DNA from: G963668605 sp963793625
Lineage (GTDB): Bacteria; Acidobacteriota; Terriglobia; Bryobacterales; Bryobacteraceae
NCBI GenBank assembly: GCA_963793625.1
Contig: CAWCAT010000027.1
Location: 62,001-126,000 of the forward strand
Direction of reading: 5' to 3'
DNA: 64,000 bases
Under the pieces are notes generated by a model. The model saw only the letters and a list, made by a program, of their open reading frames with translations. It searched no databases and was not told where the DNA came from. Below are positions 17,061 to 26,244 of this stretch, in pieces. The position numbers and the translations under genes are program-made. Positions within the stretch are counted from its first letter, which is position 1, and every line of letters starts with the position of its first letter.

Positions 17061-18896
17061 TCAAGGTAGTTGCCGTTCATACGCCCCAGCATCGGGTGCA
17101 GCTCCCTGCGGAACAGCAGTACCGTCGAAGTCAACCGGATATCCAAGCACCGCCCCAAAATCGATCGCTGGACTCGTTGACTGAAGATGGAAGTCTTTCC
17201 CGGCCACGTTAACGAAAAGCGTATCTGCAATCTTCTCGCTCGCGTCCAGCGCATACCCGGGGCTCGAGCGATAAATATTGTTCGTGTGCGGGAAGTTCCC
17301 GTTTGAGAATACGCTGCCCGATGTGTAGATATTGTTATTCCGCAGGGAAATCATGTCTGAACTGAAGCTGCCCATACACCCGAACAACGTACCCCCGCCC
17401 GACGTTTGAACAACGGTGTTGTTTTCGAAGCGTACATCCAGGATGGTGGCCCCAAACAAACCATTCGTGTGGAGGCAGGCGAGGCCGCCGTTGTTGTAGG
17501 AGACGTTATAGGCCAATCGCACGTGCTGGGCGGTACCACCGCCAACTTCCATGAAACCATTGGAATTTTCCGCCCAATTGTGGTGAATGTAGGAATTATC
17601 TCCATTGTTGTAGATTTCAAACACTCCGCCGTCCGTTCCGTAGTCATAACTTTGCGCTTTACAGTTTACGCATCGGTTATAGGAAAACTCGTTGTTTGGC
17701 GCATAAATCCAGAAACCCACGGCTCCATAGTCGTCATTTCGTGTGCCCTTGGTGTTAACGATCATGCTCAGGTCATGGACGGAATTGCCCGTAACCAGGT
17801 TGGACCGGCCGGCGACCGTCAGCCCGGTTCCCGTCAGCGTAATCTCGCTGTTCCTCACAGTATTGTTGTCAGCGCCGCTCGCGGCCCAGCCGATGCCGAT
17901 CCGGATACCTGCTTCATGGGCTTGCCGGGCGAGGAGCTTCTCCACGACAACCCAACTGGCGTTGATTTCGATCGCATGCCCGTAGCTCACGCCAGGGTTG
18001 CTAAAGGTTGGTGCGGCGGCCGTCGCGTCCCCGTAGTCCGTGAAGGTGACCGGTTGGCCTGAGACGCCGGAATTGGCAATCACCAGGGGTCCAGTCCAGC
18101 TTCCTCCGCGCTTGAAGTGTACCGTGTCCCCCGGCTGGAAGACTGTGTTGTGGACCGGCGTGAGTGACTTCCACGGCAGCGCCATTGTCCCTGGGTTAGT
18201 ATCCAATGCGGAACCGCTCACGCTGTCTACGTAATAGGCATTGGGCGACGTCCATGGGCCTACATTGATATTGATGAAACCCGAGATGGCGGTCTGCCTG
18301 GGAGCGGCCGAGTCCCAGACCTGGAAACAGACGCTGAACACGCCGGAGCCACCGGGATTGGAGGGAGTCCCGCTGATGGTCCCGTCGCTACTCAAAGTCA
18401 GGCCTTGAGGCAACTTCCCCGTCACCACGCCCCACGTTTGGCTCCCAGTGCCGCCAGTGGCGGTCAATTGGGCCGAGTAGGCAGCTCCGACTGTGCCAGC
18501 CGGCAGACCGCTGCCCGAAACTACCAGCGGCGGCGTGCCACTGGACGCGGTGACGGTCACGGCGGCGGAAGCGGATTTGGTCGGGGCGGCCACACTGGTT
18601 GCCGTAACCGTAACAGTCGTCGGCGAAAGCGCGGCTGCGGACGCGGTAAAGAGACCGCCGGTCGTGATCTTCCCGAGGATGGTATTTCCGCCCTCGATCC
18701 CATTCACACTCCAAAGCACCGAGTTGTTCGAGGGTCCCCGTACAGTGGCCGTGAACTGCCGTGTGTTGCCAGCCGGCACGCTAGCTGATGTTGGCGATAT
18801 GCTCACTGAGGTCGGTGGGGCGCCGGCCACAGCGCTCACAAATAGAGCCGCCATTGCCGCCTTTCGAAAAAATAGTTTAAGAGACGAAAGTGTCAT
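17061..18896 (-). CDS. Secreted right-handed beta-helix protein with Ig-like domains (copy 1)
   Basis: A signal peptide (to about residue 25) precedes a BIG2/Ig-like domain (27-117: SISPTSASVPAGNTRQFTATV) and a He_PIG putative Ig domain (about 123-215: GTVGAAYSAQLTATGG, GLTLSSDGTISGTP). From about 220 a parallel beta-helix follows, opening YYVDSVSGSALDTNPGT and continuing with repeated NNT/NSI turns (NNNIYTSGSVFSNGNF). Such helices often act on or bind polysaccharides, but no pectate-lyase catalytic set is evident. GAAAGGGA lies just upstream of ATG at 18896. It is near-identical to the gene at 19118-20971, same strand, 220 bases away: a tandem paralogous pair. Confidence 0.82.
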   Translation of the reverse strand: MTLSSLKLFFRKAAMAALFVSAVAGAPPTSVSISPTSASVPAGNTRQFTATVRGPSNNSVLWSVNGIEGGNTILGKITTGGLFTASAAALSPTTVTVTATSVAAPTKSASAAVTVTASSGTPPLVVSGSGLPAGTVGAAYSAQLTATGGTGSQTWGVVTGKLPQGLTLSSDGTISGTPSNPGGSGVFSVCFQVWDSAAPRQTAISGFININVGPWTSPNAYYVDSVSGSALDTNPGTMALPWKSLTPVHNTVFQPGDTVHFKRGGSWTGPLVIANSGVSGQPVTFTDYGDATAAAPTFSNPGVSYGHAIEINASWVVVEKLLARQAHEAGIRIGIGWAASGADNNTVRNSEITLTGTGLTVAGRSNLVTGNSVHDLSMIVNTKGTRNDDYGAVGFWIYAPNNEFSYNRCVNCKAQSYDYGTDGGVFEIYNNGDNSYIHHNWAENSNGFMEVGGGTAQHVRLAYNVSYNNGGLACLHTNGLFGATILDVRFENNTVVQTSGGGTLFGCMGSFSSDMISLRNNNIYTSGSVFSNGNFPHTNNIYRSSPGYALDASEKIADTLFVNVAGKDFHLQSTSPAIDFGAVLGYPVDFDGTAVPQGAAPDAGAYERQLP

Positions 18897-19045
18897 GATT
18901 CCCTTTCAGCGGGTAAGTGTACTCTCCACCTTGCCTCCGCCGCAAGGTTAAACTCCAGATTTTTGGCAATATCTCCGCGCTAATTGCGTAATCTTTTTAT
19001 GCGCAGAGCGCGGGAATCATGATTTTTCACGGTATGGCTCTAAAA

Positions 19046-19081
19046 CCACACCGGGCCCGTGGCGGGATAGTCCTTGCCGTC
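19046..19081. pseudogene. 36-bp scrap of a lipocalin-like gene
   Basis: CCACACCGGGCCCGTGGCGG and the following bases match 10723-10758 at 34 of 36 positions. In the gene at 10537-11304 the same stretch encodes the GKDYPAKGPVW segment. Nothing around it continues the similarity, so this is a relic left between the two beta-helix genes. Confidence 0.6.
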
Positions 19082-19117
19082 AGTCGTGATGTCCAGGCTT
19101 AATCAACCCAGTGCCCC

Positions 19118-20971
19118 TCAAGGTAGTTGCCGTTCATACGCCCCAACATCGGGTGCAGCTCCCTGCGGAACAGCAGTACCTCCCAGGTCAACCGCATATC
19201 CAAGCACTGCTCCGAAGTCGATCGCTGGACTCGTGGGCTGAAGCTGGAAGTCTTTCCCGGCCACGTCTACCATAAGCGGATCTGCAATCTTCTCGCTCGG
19301 GTCCAGCCCATACCCGGGATTCGAGCGATAGATGTTATTCGTGTGGAGGAAGTTTTGGTTTGAGAATACGCGGCCCGACGTGTAGATATTGTTGTTCCGC
19401 AGTGAAATCATGTCTGAAGTGAAGCCGCTCATACACCCGATCAACGTATCCCCGCCCGACGTTTGAACGACGGTATTGTTTTCGAAGCGTACATCCAGGA
19501 TGGTGGCGCCAAACATACCGTTCGTGTGGAGGCAGGCGAGGCCGCCGTTGTTATAGGAGACATTGTAGGCCAATCGCACGTGCCTGGCGGTACCGCCGCC
19601 GACTTCCAAAAACCCATTGGAGTTTTCTGCCCAATTATGGTGAATGTAGGAATTATCACCGTTGTTGTAGATTTCAAACACTCCGCCGTCGGATCCGTAG
19701 TCATAGCTTTGAGCTCCGCAATTTACGCACCGGTTATACGAAAACTCATTGTCTGGCGCATAAATCCAAAAACCGACAGCTCCATAGTCGTCATCTTGTA
19801 TGTCGCTCGTGTTAACAATCATTCTCAGGTCATGAACGGAATTGCCCGTTATCAGGTTGGACCGGCTGGCGACCGTCAGTCCAGTTCCCGTCTGCGTAAC
19901 CTCGCAGTTCCTTACCGTATTACTATCAGCGCCGCTGGCGGCCCAGCCGATGCCGATACGGATACCTGCTTCATGGGATTGCAGGGCCAGGACGTTCTCC
20001 ACCACCACCCAACTGGCGTTGATTTCGATCACATGCCCGTAGCTCACGCCCGGGTTGCTAAAGGTTGGTGCGGCAGCACTCGTTTCGCCGTAGTCCGTGA
20101 AGGTGATCGGTAAACCTGAGGCGCCGGAGTTGGCAATCACCAGAGGTCCAGCCCAGTTCCCTCCGCGTTTGAAGTGGATCGTATCCCCCGGCTGGAAGAC
20201 TGTGTTGTGGACCGGCGTTAGTGACTTCCACGGAAGCTCCATTGTCCCGGGGTTAGTATCCAGTGCGGAACTGCTTACGCCGTCCACGTAATAATCCCGG
20301 GGCGAAGTCCATGGGCCTACATTGATATTGACCAGGCCGGAGATGGCCGTCTGCCGGGGATCGGCCGAGTCCCAGACCTGGAAGCAGACGCTGAACACGC
20401 CGCTGCCTCCGGGATTGGAAGGAGTCCCGCTGATGGTACCGTCGCTACTCAACGTCAGGCCCTGGGGTAAGTTCCCCATTACCACGCCCCACGTCTGTTG
20501 CCCAGTGCCGCCAGAGGCGGTCAATTGGGCCGAATAGTAAGATCCCACGGTACCAACCGGCAGATCGCTGGCGGAAACGACCAGCGGCGGTGTGCCGTTC
20601 GTCGCAACTACCCTGACGGCGGCAGCGGATTTGGTCGAGGCGTCCACACTGGCTGTAATCGTGACTCGGGAAGGCGAGAGAGCGGCTGCGGACGCAGTAA
20701 AGAGACCGCCTGACGTGATCTTGCCAATGATGGAATTTCCGCCCTCGATCCCGTTCACCCTCCAAATAACCGAGCGGGTCGAGACTCCCCGTGCAGTCGC
20801 TGTGAATTGCTGGGTATTGCCAGCCGGCACGGTTGCTGATGCAGGCAATATGCGCACCGCGTTTCGTGTGGCAGCGGATATTTCGGAGGCATCTACGCGC
20901 GAGAAAGCGCTCACAAAGACCATCACCATCGCCGCTTTGACCAAAAGTAATTTTGTCAACGAATTCGTCAT
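19118..20971 (-). CDS. Secreted right-handed beta-helix protein with Ig-like domains (copy 2)
   Basis: Same architecture as copy 1: signal peptide, BIG2-like (ILPASATVPAGNTQQFTATA), He_PIG (GTVGSYYSAQLTASGG) and a beta-helix from about residue 220. The start at 20971 (MTNSLTKLLL) is chosen because it begins the signal peptide and follows GGAAGGAAA; the in-frame ATG at 21034 adds a polar leader. Compared with copy 1 the beta-helix half is almost unchanged while the signal peptide and first Ig domain differ more. Similarity continues past the stop codon to about 19099 (17042 in copy 1), showing that DNA, not just protein, was duplicated. Function as for copy 1. Confidence 0.82.
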   Translation of the reverse strand: MTNSLTKLLLVKAAMVMVFVSAFSRVDASEISAATRNAVRILPASATVPAGNTQQFTATARGVSTRSVIWRVNGIEGGNSIIGKITSGGLFTASAAALSPSRVTITASVDASTKSAAAVRVVATNGTPPLVVSASDLPVGTVGSYYSAQLTASGGTGQQTWGVVMGNLPQGLTLSSDGTISGTPSNPGGSGVFSVCFQVWDSADPRQTAISGLVNINVGPWTSPRDYYVDGVSSSALDTNPGTMELPWKSLTPVHNTVFQPGDTIHFKRGGNWAGPLVIANSGASGLPITFTDYGETSAAAPTFSNPGVSYGHVIEINASWVVVENVLALQSHEAGIRIGIGWAASGADSNTVRNCEVTQTGTGLTVASRSNLITGNSVHDLRMIVNTSDIQDDDYGAVGFWIYAPDNEFSYNRCVNCGAQSYDYGSDGGVFEIYNNGDNSYIHHNWAENSNGFLEVGGGTARHVRLAYNVSYNNGGLACLHTNGMFGATILDVRFENNTVVQTSGGDTLIGCMSGFTSDMISLRNNNIYTSGRVFSNQNFLHTNNIYRSNPGYGLDPSEKIADPLMVDVAGKDFQLQPTSPAIDFGAVLGYAVDLGGTAVPQGAAPDVGAYERQLP

Positions 20972-21162
20972 GCTTTCCTTCCAGCGGGTAAGTGTACCGT
21001 CCGCTTTAGCTCCGGCGCAACCCGCAGGAATCAACGAATTTCACGGCGCGACAACTCGGATCCGCCAGGCCCCGCGCGCAAGGCTACCGCGTCTTCCGGG
21101 TCTGGGAACACGAAATCCAAGAATACAGCGTGGTTGTCTAGTCACCCGGGCCTCCGAGCGCT

Positions 21163-21528
21163 AGAAAGCGTTATCACCCGCCGCAGCGCCGGGCAACTTG
21201 GTCTCAAAAGGGGAGACAAGGTTAAAGTGGTGATCGAGTCAACCGAAGTAATGCTCGATAAAGATTAGTGGCGTGCTGCGGCGCTTAAGTGAGCAGCATT
21301 CCCGTCTCTGATATGTCATACCCGGCGAGTACCTCCAACTTCAGCCGGAGCGTGGCGCGCTGCAAGACATCCAGGAACGCCTTGACCGCTGGCAGGTCGG
21401 CGGTGCGCTTGCGCATTACGAGATCGTAGCGCTCGCTGTGGAGCGGAATGAAATCCAACCCGAAGGCCGCGGACCGCGTCGCCAGGCAAACGTCGGCTTC
21501 GTGTGAAACCACGCAATACGCGGCGGCA
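21163..21528. repeat. Duplicated segment, copy 2 (pairs with 16558-16927)
   Basis: Contains the last 35 codons and stop of a Mop gene (21163-21268, plus strand) without its start, then the 3' part of the PBP-like gene. The left junction at 21163 cuts the Mop frame at ESVITRR; the right end continues into a longer PBP-like remnant than in copy 1. Confidence 0.85.
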
Positions 21529-21818
21529 AGGTGACCGTACGCGATTCGATCATATCCCTGGACCATCTGCCCGACCATACCAGCCTTCTCCATGAGCTGA
21601 TCTAACAACCCACGGCTTCCCGAGCCCGGCTCTGGATTGACGAACTTTGCGTTCTTCCGCGAGAGATCCTCGAAGTTACGCACGCCCGTGCCTTGCCCTC
21701 GGCAAGCCAGGTGAGCGCGAGTTTGCTCGCTTCCGCAGCGGAGACGATTTACAAGCTGAGCGCTCGTTCCGTCACGGTTCTCTGGTGGGCTTATTGGCTG
21801 GATTTTGTGAAGGAGCAC
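21285..21818 (-). pseudogene. Molybdate-responsive PBP-like domain gene, decayed
   Basis: The readable part is FVNPEPGSGSRGLLDQLMEKAG, GYDRIAYGHLAAAYCVVSHEADVCLATRSAAFGLDFIPLHSERYDLV, then a C-terminal tail like that of the 16679 copy. This matches the second lobe and hinge of PF12727 domains, which sense molybdate in ModE-like repressors. Upstream (21650-21820) the frame holds a degraded GVRNFEDLSRK piece, and no HTH is visible. It is longer than its sister copy but still lacks the regulator half. Probably non-functional. Confidence 0.65.
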
Positions 21819-22039
21819 TTCGCCCCAGCAGAGGGCGAACGCCTCGTCGAACGAGATGCCGTAGTGGACCAGTTCGGAGCAAAGACCATCTCGACAGGCA
21901 CGAGGGATGTCACGTTAACCGGCCCTTCCTTTTCAGACCATATCCGCAATCTTCGGCCGCAAATAAATCGGAATTTACGAACAAGTTCTTTATTTAAAGA
22001 TTGACACAAATCGGAAGATTCGAATACTATTATCCGGTA

Positions 22040-22500
22040 TCCAGTGCAAGGGCAGATAGCGTGGAAACCAAGCAGGTGTGGATGATGCCGGAGGACGCCA
22101 GGGTGAACACGCGCAGGGCTTACAACATCAGCTCCACGGGGCCTGACAGATACTCCGCCACGCTTGGCGCGCCGCAGGGCCGGTGCATCGCGCCCGCCAA
22201 TTCTGGGAGCTGCATTCAGATCGCCAGGGGCGGCGGCGTGCCGCGAACTCTGCTGATTCGTGCCCGGTGGTTCGTGCGGTTAGACACGGGGGCGACCAAG
22301 CGTTTCAATCTGACGGAATCGAAGAACATCGAGATCCGGTGCGACCTCCTGAATATGTTCAACAACATCAACTTCGATCCGGTCCCCAACCTGGGAACCG
22401 GCGCGTCCATCTTTCAGGTGAAGACAGCCTACACGGATGCAAGCAACACCTTCGATCCGGCGGGGGGCTCGGCCAGTTCATGTTGCGGTTCAATTGGTGA
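22040..22500 (+). pseudogene. C-terminal remnant of a TonB-dependent receptor
   Basis: The sequence reads YNISSTGPDRYSATLG, RTLLIRARWFVRLDTGATKRFNLTESKNIEIRCDLLNMFNNINFDPVPNLGTGASIFQV and ends, after one frameshift, LGQFMLRFNW with a stop at 22498-22500. This is the closing barrel of an Oar-like receptor of the same family as the genes at 22608 and 59431. The remaining roughly 1000 codons are missing. The frameshift corresponds to loss of one G in the GCGGGGGGC run at about 22460. No function expected. Confidence 0.75.
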
Positions 22501-22607
22501 GCGATTGGTTTCAAAGGAATTAAATGTCAGACAGCAACGCTGTTTCTAGTTAGAAAGGACGTTGATGTAGCGGGCCGGCGGCGGCGCCGGCGCCGAGGTA
22601 ATCTATT

Positions 22608-25600
22608 ATGAAAAAGCTGCTTCTCTGCTTGTTGTCGTTCGGCATGCTGCTGGCTGCGCAGGAAACCCGCAGCATAATCTTCGGGCGCGTTCTCGACCCG
22701 CAAGGCGCCGCGGTCGCCGGCGCCACCGTACTGGTGGTCAATACCGAAACCAAAAACACCGCGCGCCTTAAGAGCAACGCTACCGGCTATTACGAAGCTA
22801 ACCTTCTGCTGCCGGGCGCGTATCGCGTCACTGCCGAAACGGCGGGGTTCAAGACATCCACCCGGAGCGGGATTACGCTGGGGCTGGGTGGCCGCCTGGA
22901 GATCAACGTGAACCTCGAGCTAGGGGCCGTCGCCGAGAGCGTCTCGGTCACCGCCGAAGCCCCTATTCTCGACACGAACGCAGTTTCTTCGGGCCGGCTG
23001 CTGGAGAATCGCAGCCTGATGGACCTGCCGGTCCTCGGCAATAACATCATTCTGTTGGCCAAGATGAGCCCGGGGATTCAGCACGGCACGGGAACGAACA
23101 ACTACGTTGGCCTGCACTCGAACCCGACCGCGAGTTCCAAAGGCGGCGCCGAGGGCAACGTGGGCGGCAACGAGTGGTCTATAGACGGCATGCCCAACAC
23201 CGGCAACGACCGCAAGACCGCCTATATGCCTTACTCCGACACAGTACAGGAGTACCGAGTCGAAACAGCCAATTTCGACGCCGCCGTGGGCCACTCCACC
23301 GGCAGCAGTTTCCACATGATCTCAAAGACCGGCACCAACGAGTATCACGGCACCGCCACCGAACAGCACTGGCAGCAGCGCTGGAACGGCTCGCCTTTCT
23401 TCGTTAAGCAACTCTATTACCGCAATATCGCGGCCGCCGAGGCCAGGGGCGACGCCGCGGCAGCCGCGCAACTGCGCGCGCAGGATAAACAGCCCTCCGG
23501 GCATTCCCATAACTGGGCCGGAACCATCGGCGGCCCTGTGCGCATTCCCGGCCTGTTCAACGGCAAGAACCGCCTGTTCTTCTTCTTCGCCTATAACGGC
23601 TTCAAGGACACCAAGACAGAAGACGCGACCCAGATCAACCGCACCATTCCCACGATGGCCAACCGGCGCGGCGATTTCTCGCAACTGCTGAACGTGAACG
23701 CGCGTTATCAAATCTACGACCCGCTCACCGTACGGCCCGATCCCGCGCGGCCTACCCACTACCTCCGCGATCCGATACCGGGCAATATCCTGCCGCAAAG
23801 TCGTGTCGTCAATCCGACGTACAACGCATACCTGAAGCTGCTGCCGGTTCCCAATAACGACCCCACGGACCCGTCGCGAGATCCCGTGAACAACTATCTA
23901 GCCGTCGGCACTCCTTATTTCTGGGACTACTGGGCCTACAGCAACCGCGTGGATTTCAACGCCACATCGAGGCACCGATTTTTCGGACGCTGGAGCTGGA
24001 ACGACTTCATGGAGGACCGCGTCAACTGGACCTACGAATCGGCCCGGGGCCTCAACACCAACGGGCTGAACCGCCATAACCTGGGCGGATCGGCGGACTG
24101 GGTGTGGACCCGCAGTGCGACCACTGTGTTCGATTTCGCGTTCGCGCTAAATGAATTCCGCGAAGGCAGCGTCCAGCCGGTTCCGGCGAAATACAAGCCC
24201 TCCGACGTCGGCCTGCCCGCATACCTCGATGCCAAGGCGGGCGACCTGCACCTGCTTCCGCAGATGAGCTGGAGCGGGTATTCGTCGGCGAGCCCGAGCG
24301 GGATTCCCAGCTTCACCCGTTACCGCCTTGCGACCTTTAAAGCGGAGGTTTCGCACGTCCGCGGCAAACACAGCGTGCGCAGCGGCTTCGATGCCCGCCA
24401 CCACTTCCGCACCGGCGGCGGCGGTGGGAACACCAGCGGTAACTTCAGCTTCAGCAACCAATTCACGCGCCGCAACGACGACACCAACACGCCGGCGGGC
24501 GACTATGGCCACAGTTGGGCCGCCTTCATGATGGGGCTGCCCAACAGTCTCACCATAGCCGGCAATGACAGCTATGCGACCCACACGCCCTACTACGCCG
24601 GCTACGTGCAGGAATCCTGGCGCCTGAAGCCTACTCTCACGCTCAACCTCGGCCTCCGCCTGGAGTATGAGATGGGACCGACGGAGCGCTACAACCGCAT
24701 GATCGGCGCGTTCGATGCCAACGCCACGCTTCCCATTACCGCCGCCGCGCAGTCCGCCTACGCCGCCGCTCCTGTCCCGGAGCGCGCCGCTTCCGACTTC
24801 AAGATCCTCGGCGGATCGGTGTATCCCGGCGTGAACGGCAAGAGCCGCCGCCTCTGGGCTGGAGCGGCCATGCTGATGCCGCGCGCCGCCTTTTCATGGC
24901 AAGCGAACTCCAAGACCGTGCTCCGCTTCGGCTACGGCCTGTTTTTCGACAGCTTGAACGTGCTCAACGACGGGCCTATCCAGACCGGCTTCAGTCGAAG
25001 CACTTCCACCACTGTGACGAACGATTTCGGCATGAACTGGCTCGTGGGGAATCCCAAGGCGGGCGTGTCGCCGCTAACGGATCCGTTTCCGGTGCGCGCC
25101 GACGGCTCGCGTTTCGACGTCCCCACCCGGGACGCGCTCGGACTGATGACCTCGACCGGCCGCAGCTTCAGCTACGAAAGCCCCGATATCAAACGCGCCC
25201 GCCTGCAGCGCTGGCGTATTAGCGTGCAACGGCAACTTAGCCCCAATATGGCTATCGAAGCGGCTTACACGGGATCCTACGCCGACCGCAATTACATCGC
25301 GATCAATCTGAACCCGCTGCCGGAGCAATATTGGGCCTCCGGGCTGACTCGTAATGACGCTATCGCCACCAATCTCAATGCGAACGTCGCGAACCCGTTC
25401 CGGCTGGCCAATTTCCAGTCGCTCCAACAGTCCATGCCGGTGGTCTGGCAGGACATGACCACGCAATCGTTCTACACCAGCAGCACGATTTCCAAGAACC
25501 GGCTCCTGCGGCCCTATCCGCACCTGAGCGGGCTGACCTTAAACAACGCGCCCAACGGCGCGGTGCGCACTGACTCGCTCCAGCTCTCCTTCGAGCGACG

Positions 25601-26243
25601 CTTTTCCAAGGGCTTCAACTTAAACGCCGGCTACACGCGCCTGCGCGACCGGACCAGAGACTGGTACGCCAACGAGTTCGATCCCGAGCCAATGTGGCGC
25701 GAAGGCGTGTCCGGCCGTCCGCACCGTTTCTTTGCCAGCGGTATTTACCAGTTTCCGTTCGGGAAGGGACGCCATTTCCTGAAGAAAGGCGTCCCGGGCG
25801 CGTTGCTGGGAGGCTTTCAGGCCGGGGCGACGTACGAATGGCAGCCGGGAGCGCTGCTGAATTTCGGCAACGTCTTCTATTACGGCGAAGATATCGAGGC
25901 CATCGCGAGCGGCCCGCGCACGCTCGATCGCTGGTTCAACACGGACAACTTCGAGCGCAATCAGGCGAAAGGGCCGACGTCCTATCATCGGCGCGTGTTC
26001 CCCAGCCGCGTTACCGGTCTGCGCCAGGACATGCTGAACCAGTGGAACGTCAATCTGCAGCGTGAGTTCCGCCTCCACGAGCGCCTCGCTTTTCAGGTCC
26101 GTCTGGAAGCCATCAACCTGCAAAACCGTGCGCAGTTCGCCGTGCCGGAGATGAGTCCTTACTCGACCAACTTCGGGCGGGTGATGTCTCAAACCGACGG
26201 CACGCCGCGTTTCATTCAGATCCAGGGCCGGCTGCGGTGGTAG
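22608..26243 (+). CDS. TonB-dependent receptor, Oar-like, with carboxypeptidase-regulatory domain
   Basis: The 1211-residue protein begins with a signal peptide (1-18) after a GAGG site. Residues about 23-105 form a CarboxypepD_reg domain (IIFGRVLDPQGAAVAGATV, GYYEANLLLPGAYRV, AETAGFKTSTRSGITL). A plug domain follows (NRSLMDLPVLGNNIILLAK, WSIDGMPNTG), then a 22-strand-type barrel to the end (FIQIQGRLRW). These receptors import large substrates, probably glycans or their oligomers, using TonB energy. The adjacent esterase gene starts one base after its stop, so receptor and carbohydrate esterase are probably one operon. Substrate cannot be read from sequence. Confidence 0.9.
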   Translation: MKKLLLCLLSFGMLLAAQETRSIIFGRVLDPQGAAVAGATVLVVNTETKNTARLKSNATGYYEANLLLPGAYRVTAETAGFKTSTRSGITLGLGGRLEINVNLELGAVAESVSVTAEAPILDTNAVSSGRLLENRSLMDLPVLGNNIILLAKMSPGIQHGTGTNNYVGLHSNPTASSKGGAEGNVGGNEWSIDGMPNTGNDRKTAYMPYSDTVQEYRVETANFDAAVGHSTGSSFHMISKTGTNEYHGTATEQHWQQRWNGSPFFVKQLYYRNIAAAEARGDAAAAAQLRAQDKQPSGHSHNWAGTIGGPVRIPGLFNGKNRLFFFFAYNGFKDTKTEDATQINRTIPTMANRRGDFSQLLNVNARYQIYDPLTVRPDPARPTHYLRDPIPGNILPQSRVVNPTYNAYLKLLPVPNNDPTDPSRDPVNNYLAVGTPYFWDYWAYSNRVDFNATSRHRFFGRWSWNDFMEDRVNWTYESARGLNTNGLNRHNLGGSADWVWTRSATTVFDFAFALNEFREGSVQPVPAKYKPSDVGLPAYLDAKAGDLHLLPQMSWSGYSSASPSGIPSFTRYRLATFKAEVSHVRGKHSVRSGFDARHHFRTGGGGGNTSGNFSFSNQFTRRNDDTNTPAGDYGHSWAAFMMGLPNSLTIAGNDSYATHTPYYAGYVQESWRLKPTLTLNLGLRLEYEMGPTERYNRMIGAFDANATLPITAAAQSAYAAAPVPERAASDFKILGGSVYPGVNGKSRRLWAGAAMLMPRAAFSWQANSKTVLRFGYGLFFDSLNVLNDGPIQTGFSRSTSTTVTNDFGMNWLVGNPKAGVSPLTDPFPVRADGSRFDVPTRDALGLMTSTGRSFSYESPDIKRARLQRWRISVQRQLSPNMAIEAAYTGSYADRNYIAINLNPLPEQYWASGLTRNDAIATNLNANVANPFRLANFQSLQQSMPVVWQDMTTQSFYTSSTISKNRLLRPYPHLSGLTLNNAPNGAVRTDSLQLSFERRFSKGFNLNAGYTRLRDRTRDWYANEFDPEPMWREGVSGRPHRFFASGIYQFPFGKGRHFLKKGVPGALLGGFQAGATYEWQPGALLNFGNVFYYGEDIEAIASGPRTLDRWFNTDNFERNQAKGPTSYHRRVFPSRVTGLRQDMLNQWNVNLQREFRLHERLAFQVRLEAINLQNRAQFAVPEMSPYSTNFGRVMSQTDGTPRFIQIQGRLRW

Positions 26244-26244
26244 C

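Noticed and set aside
22569..22600. GC-rich GGCGGCGGCGCCGGCG stretch before the TonB receptor as a repeat element
   Set aside because: Simple low-complexity sequence in a short leader; no copies elsewhere in the window.
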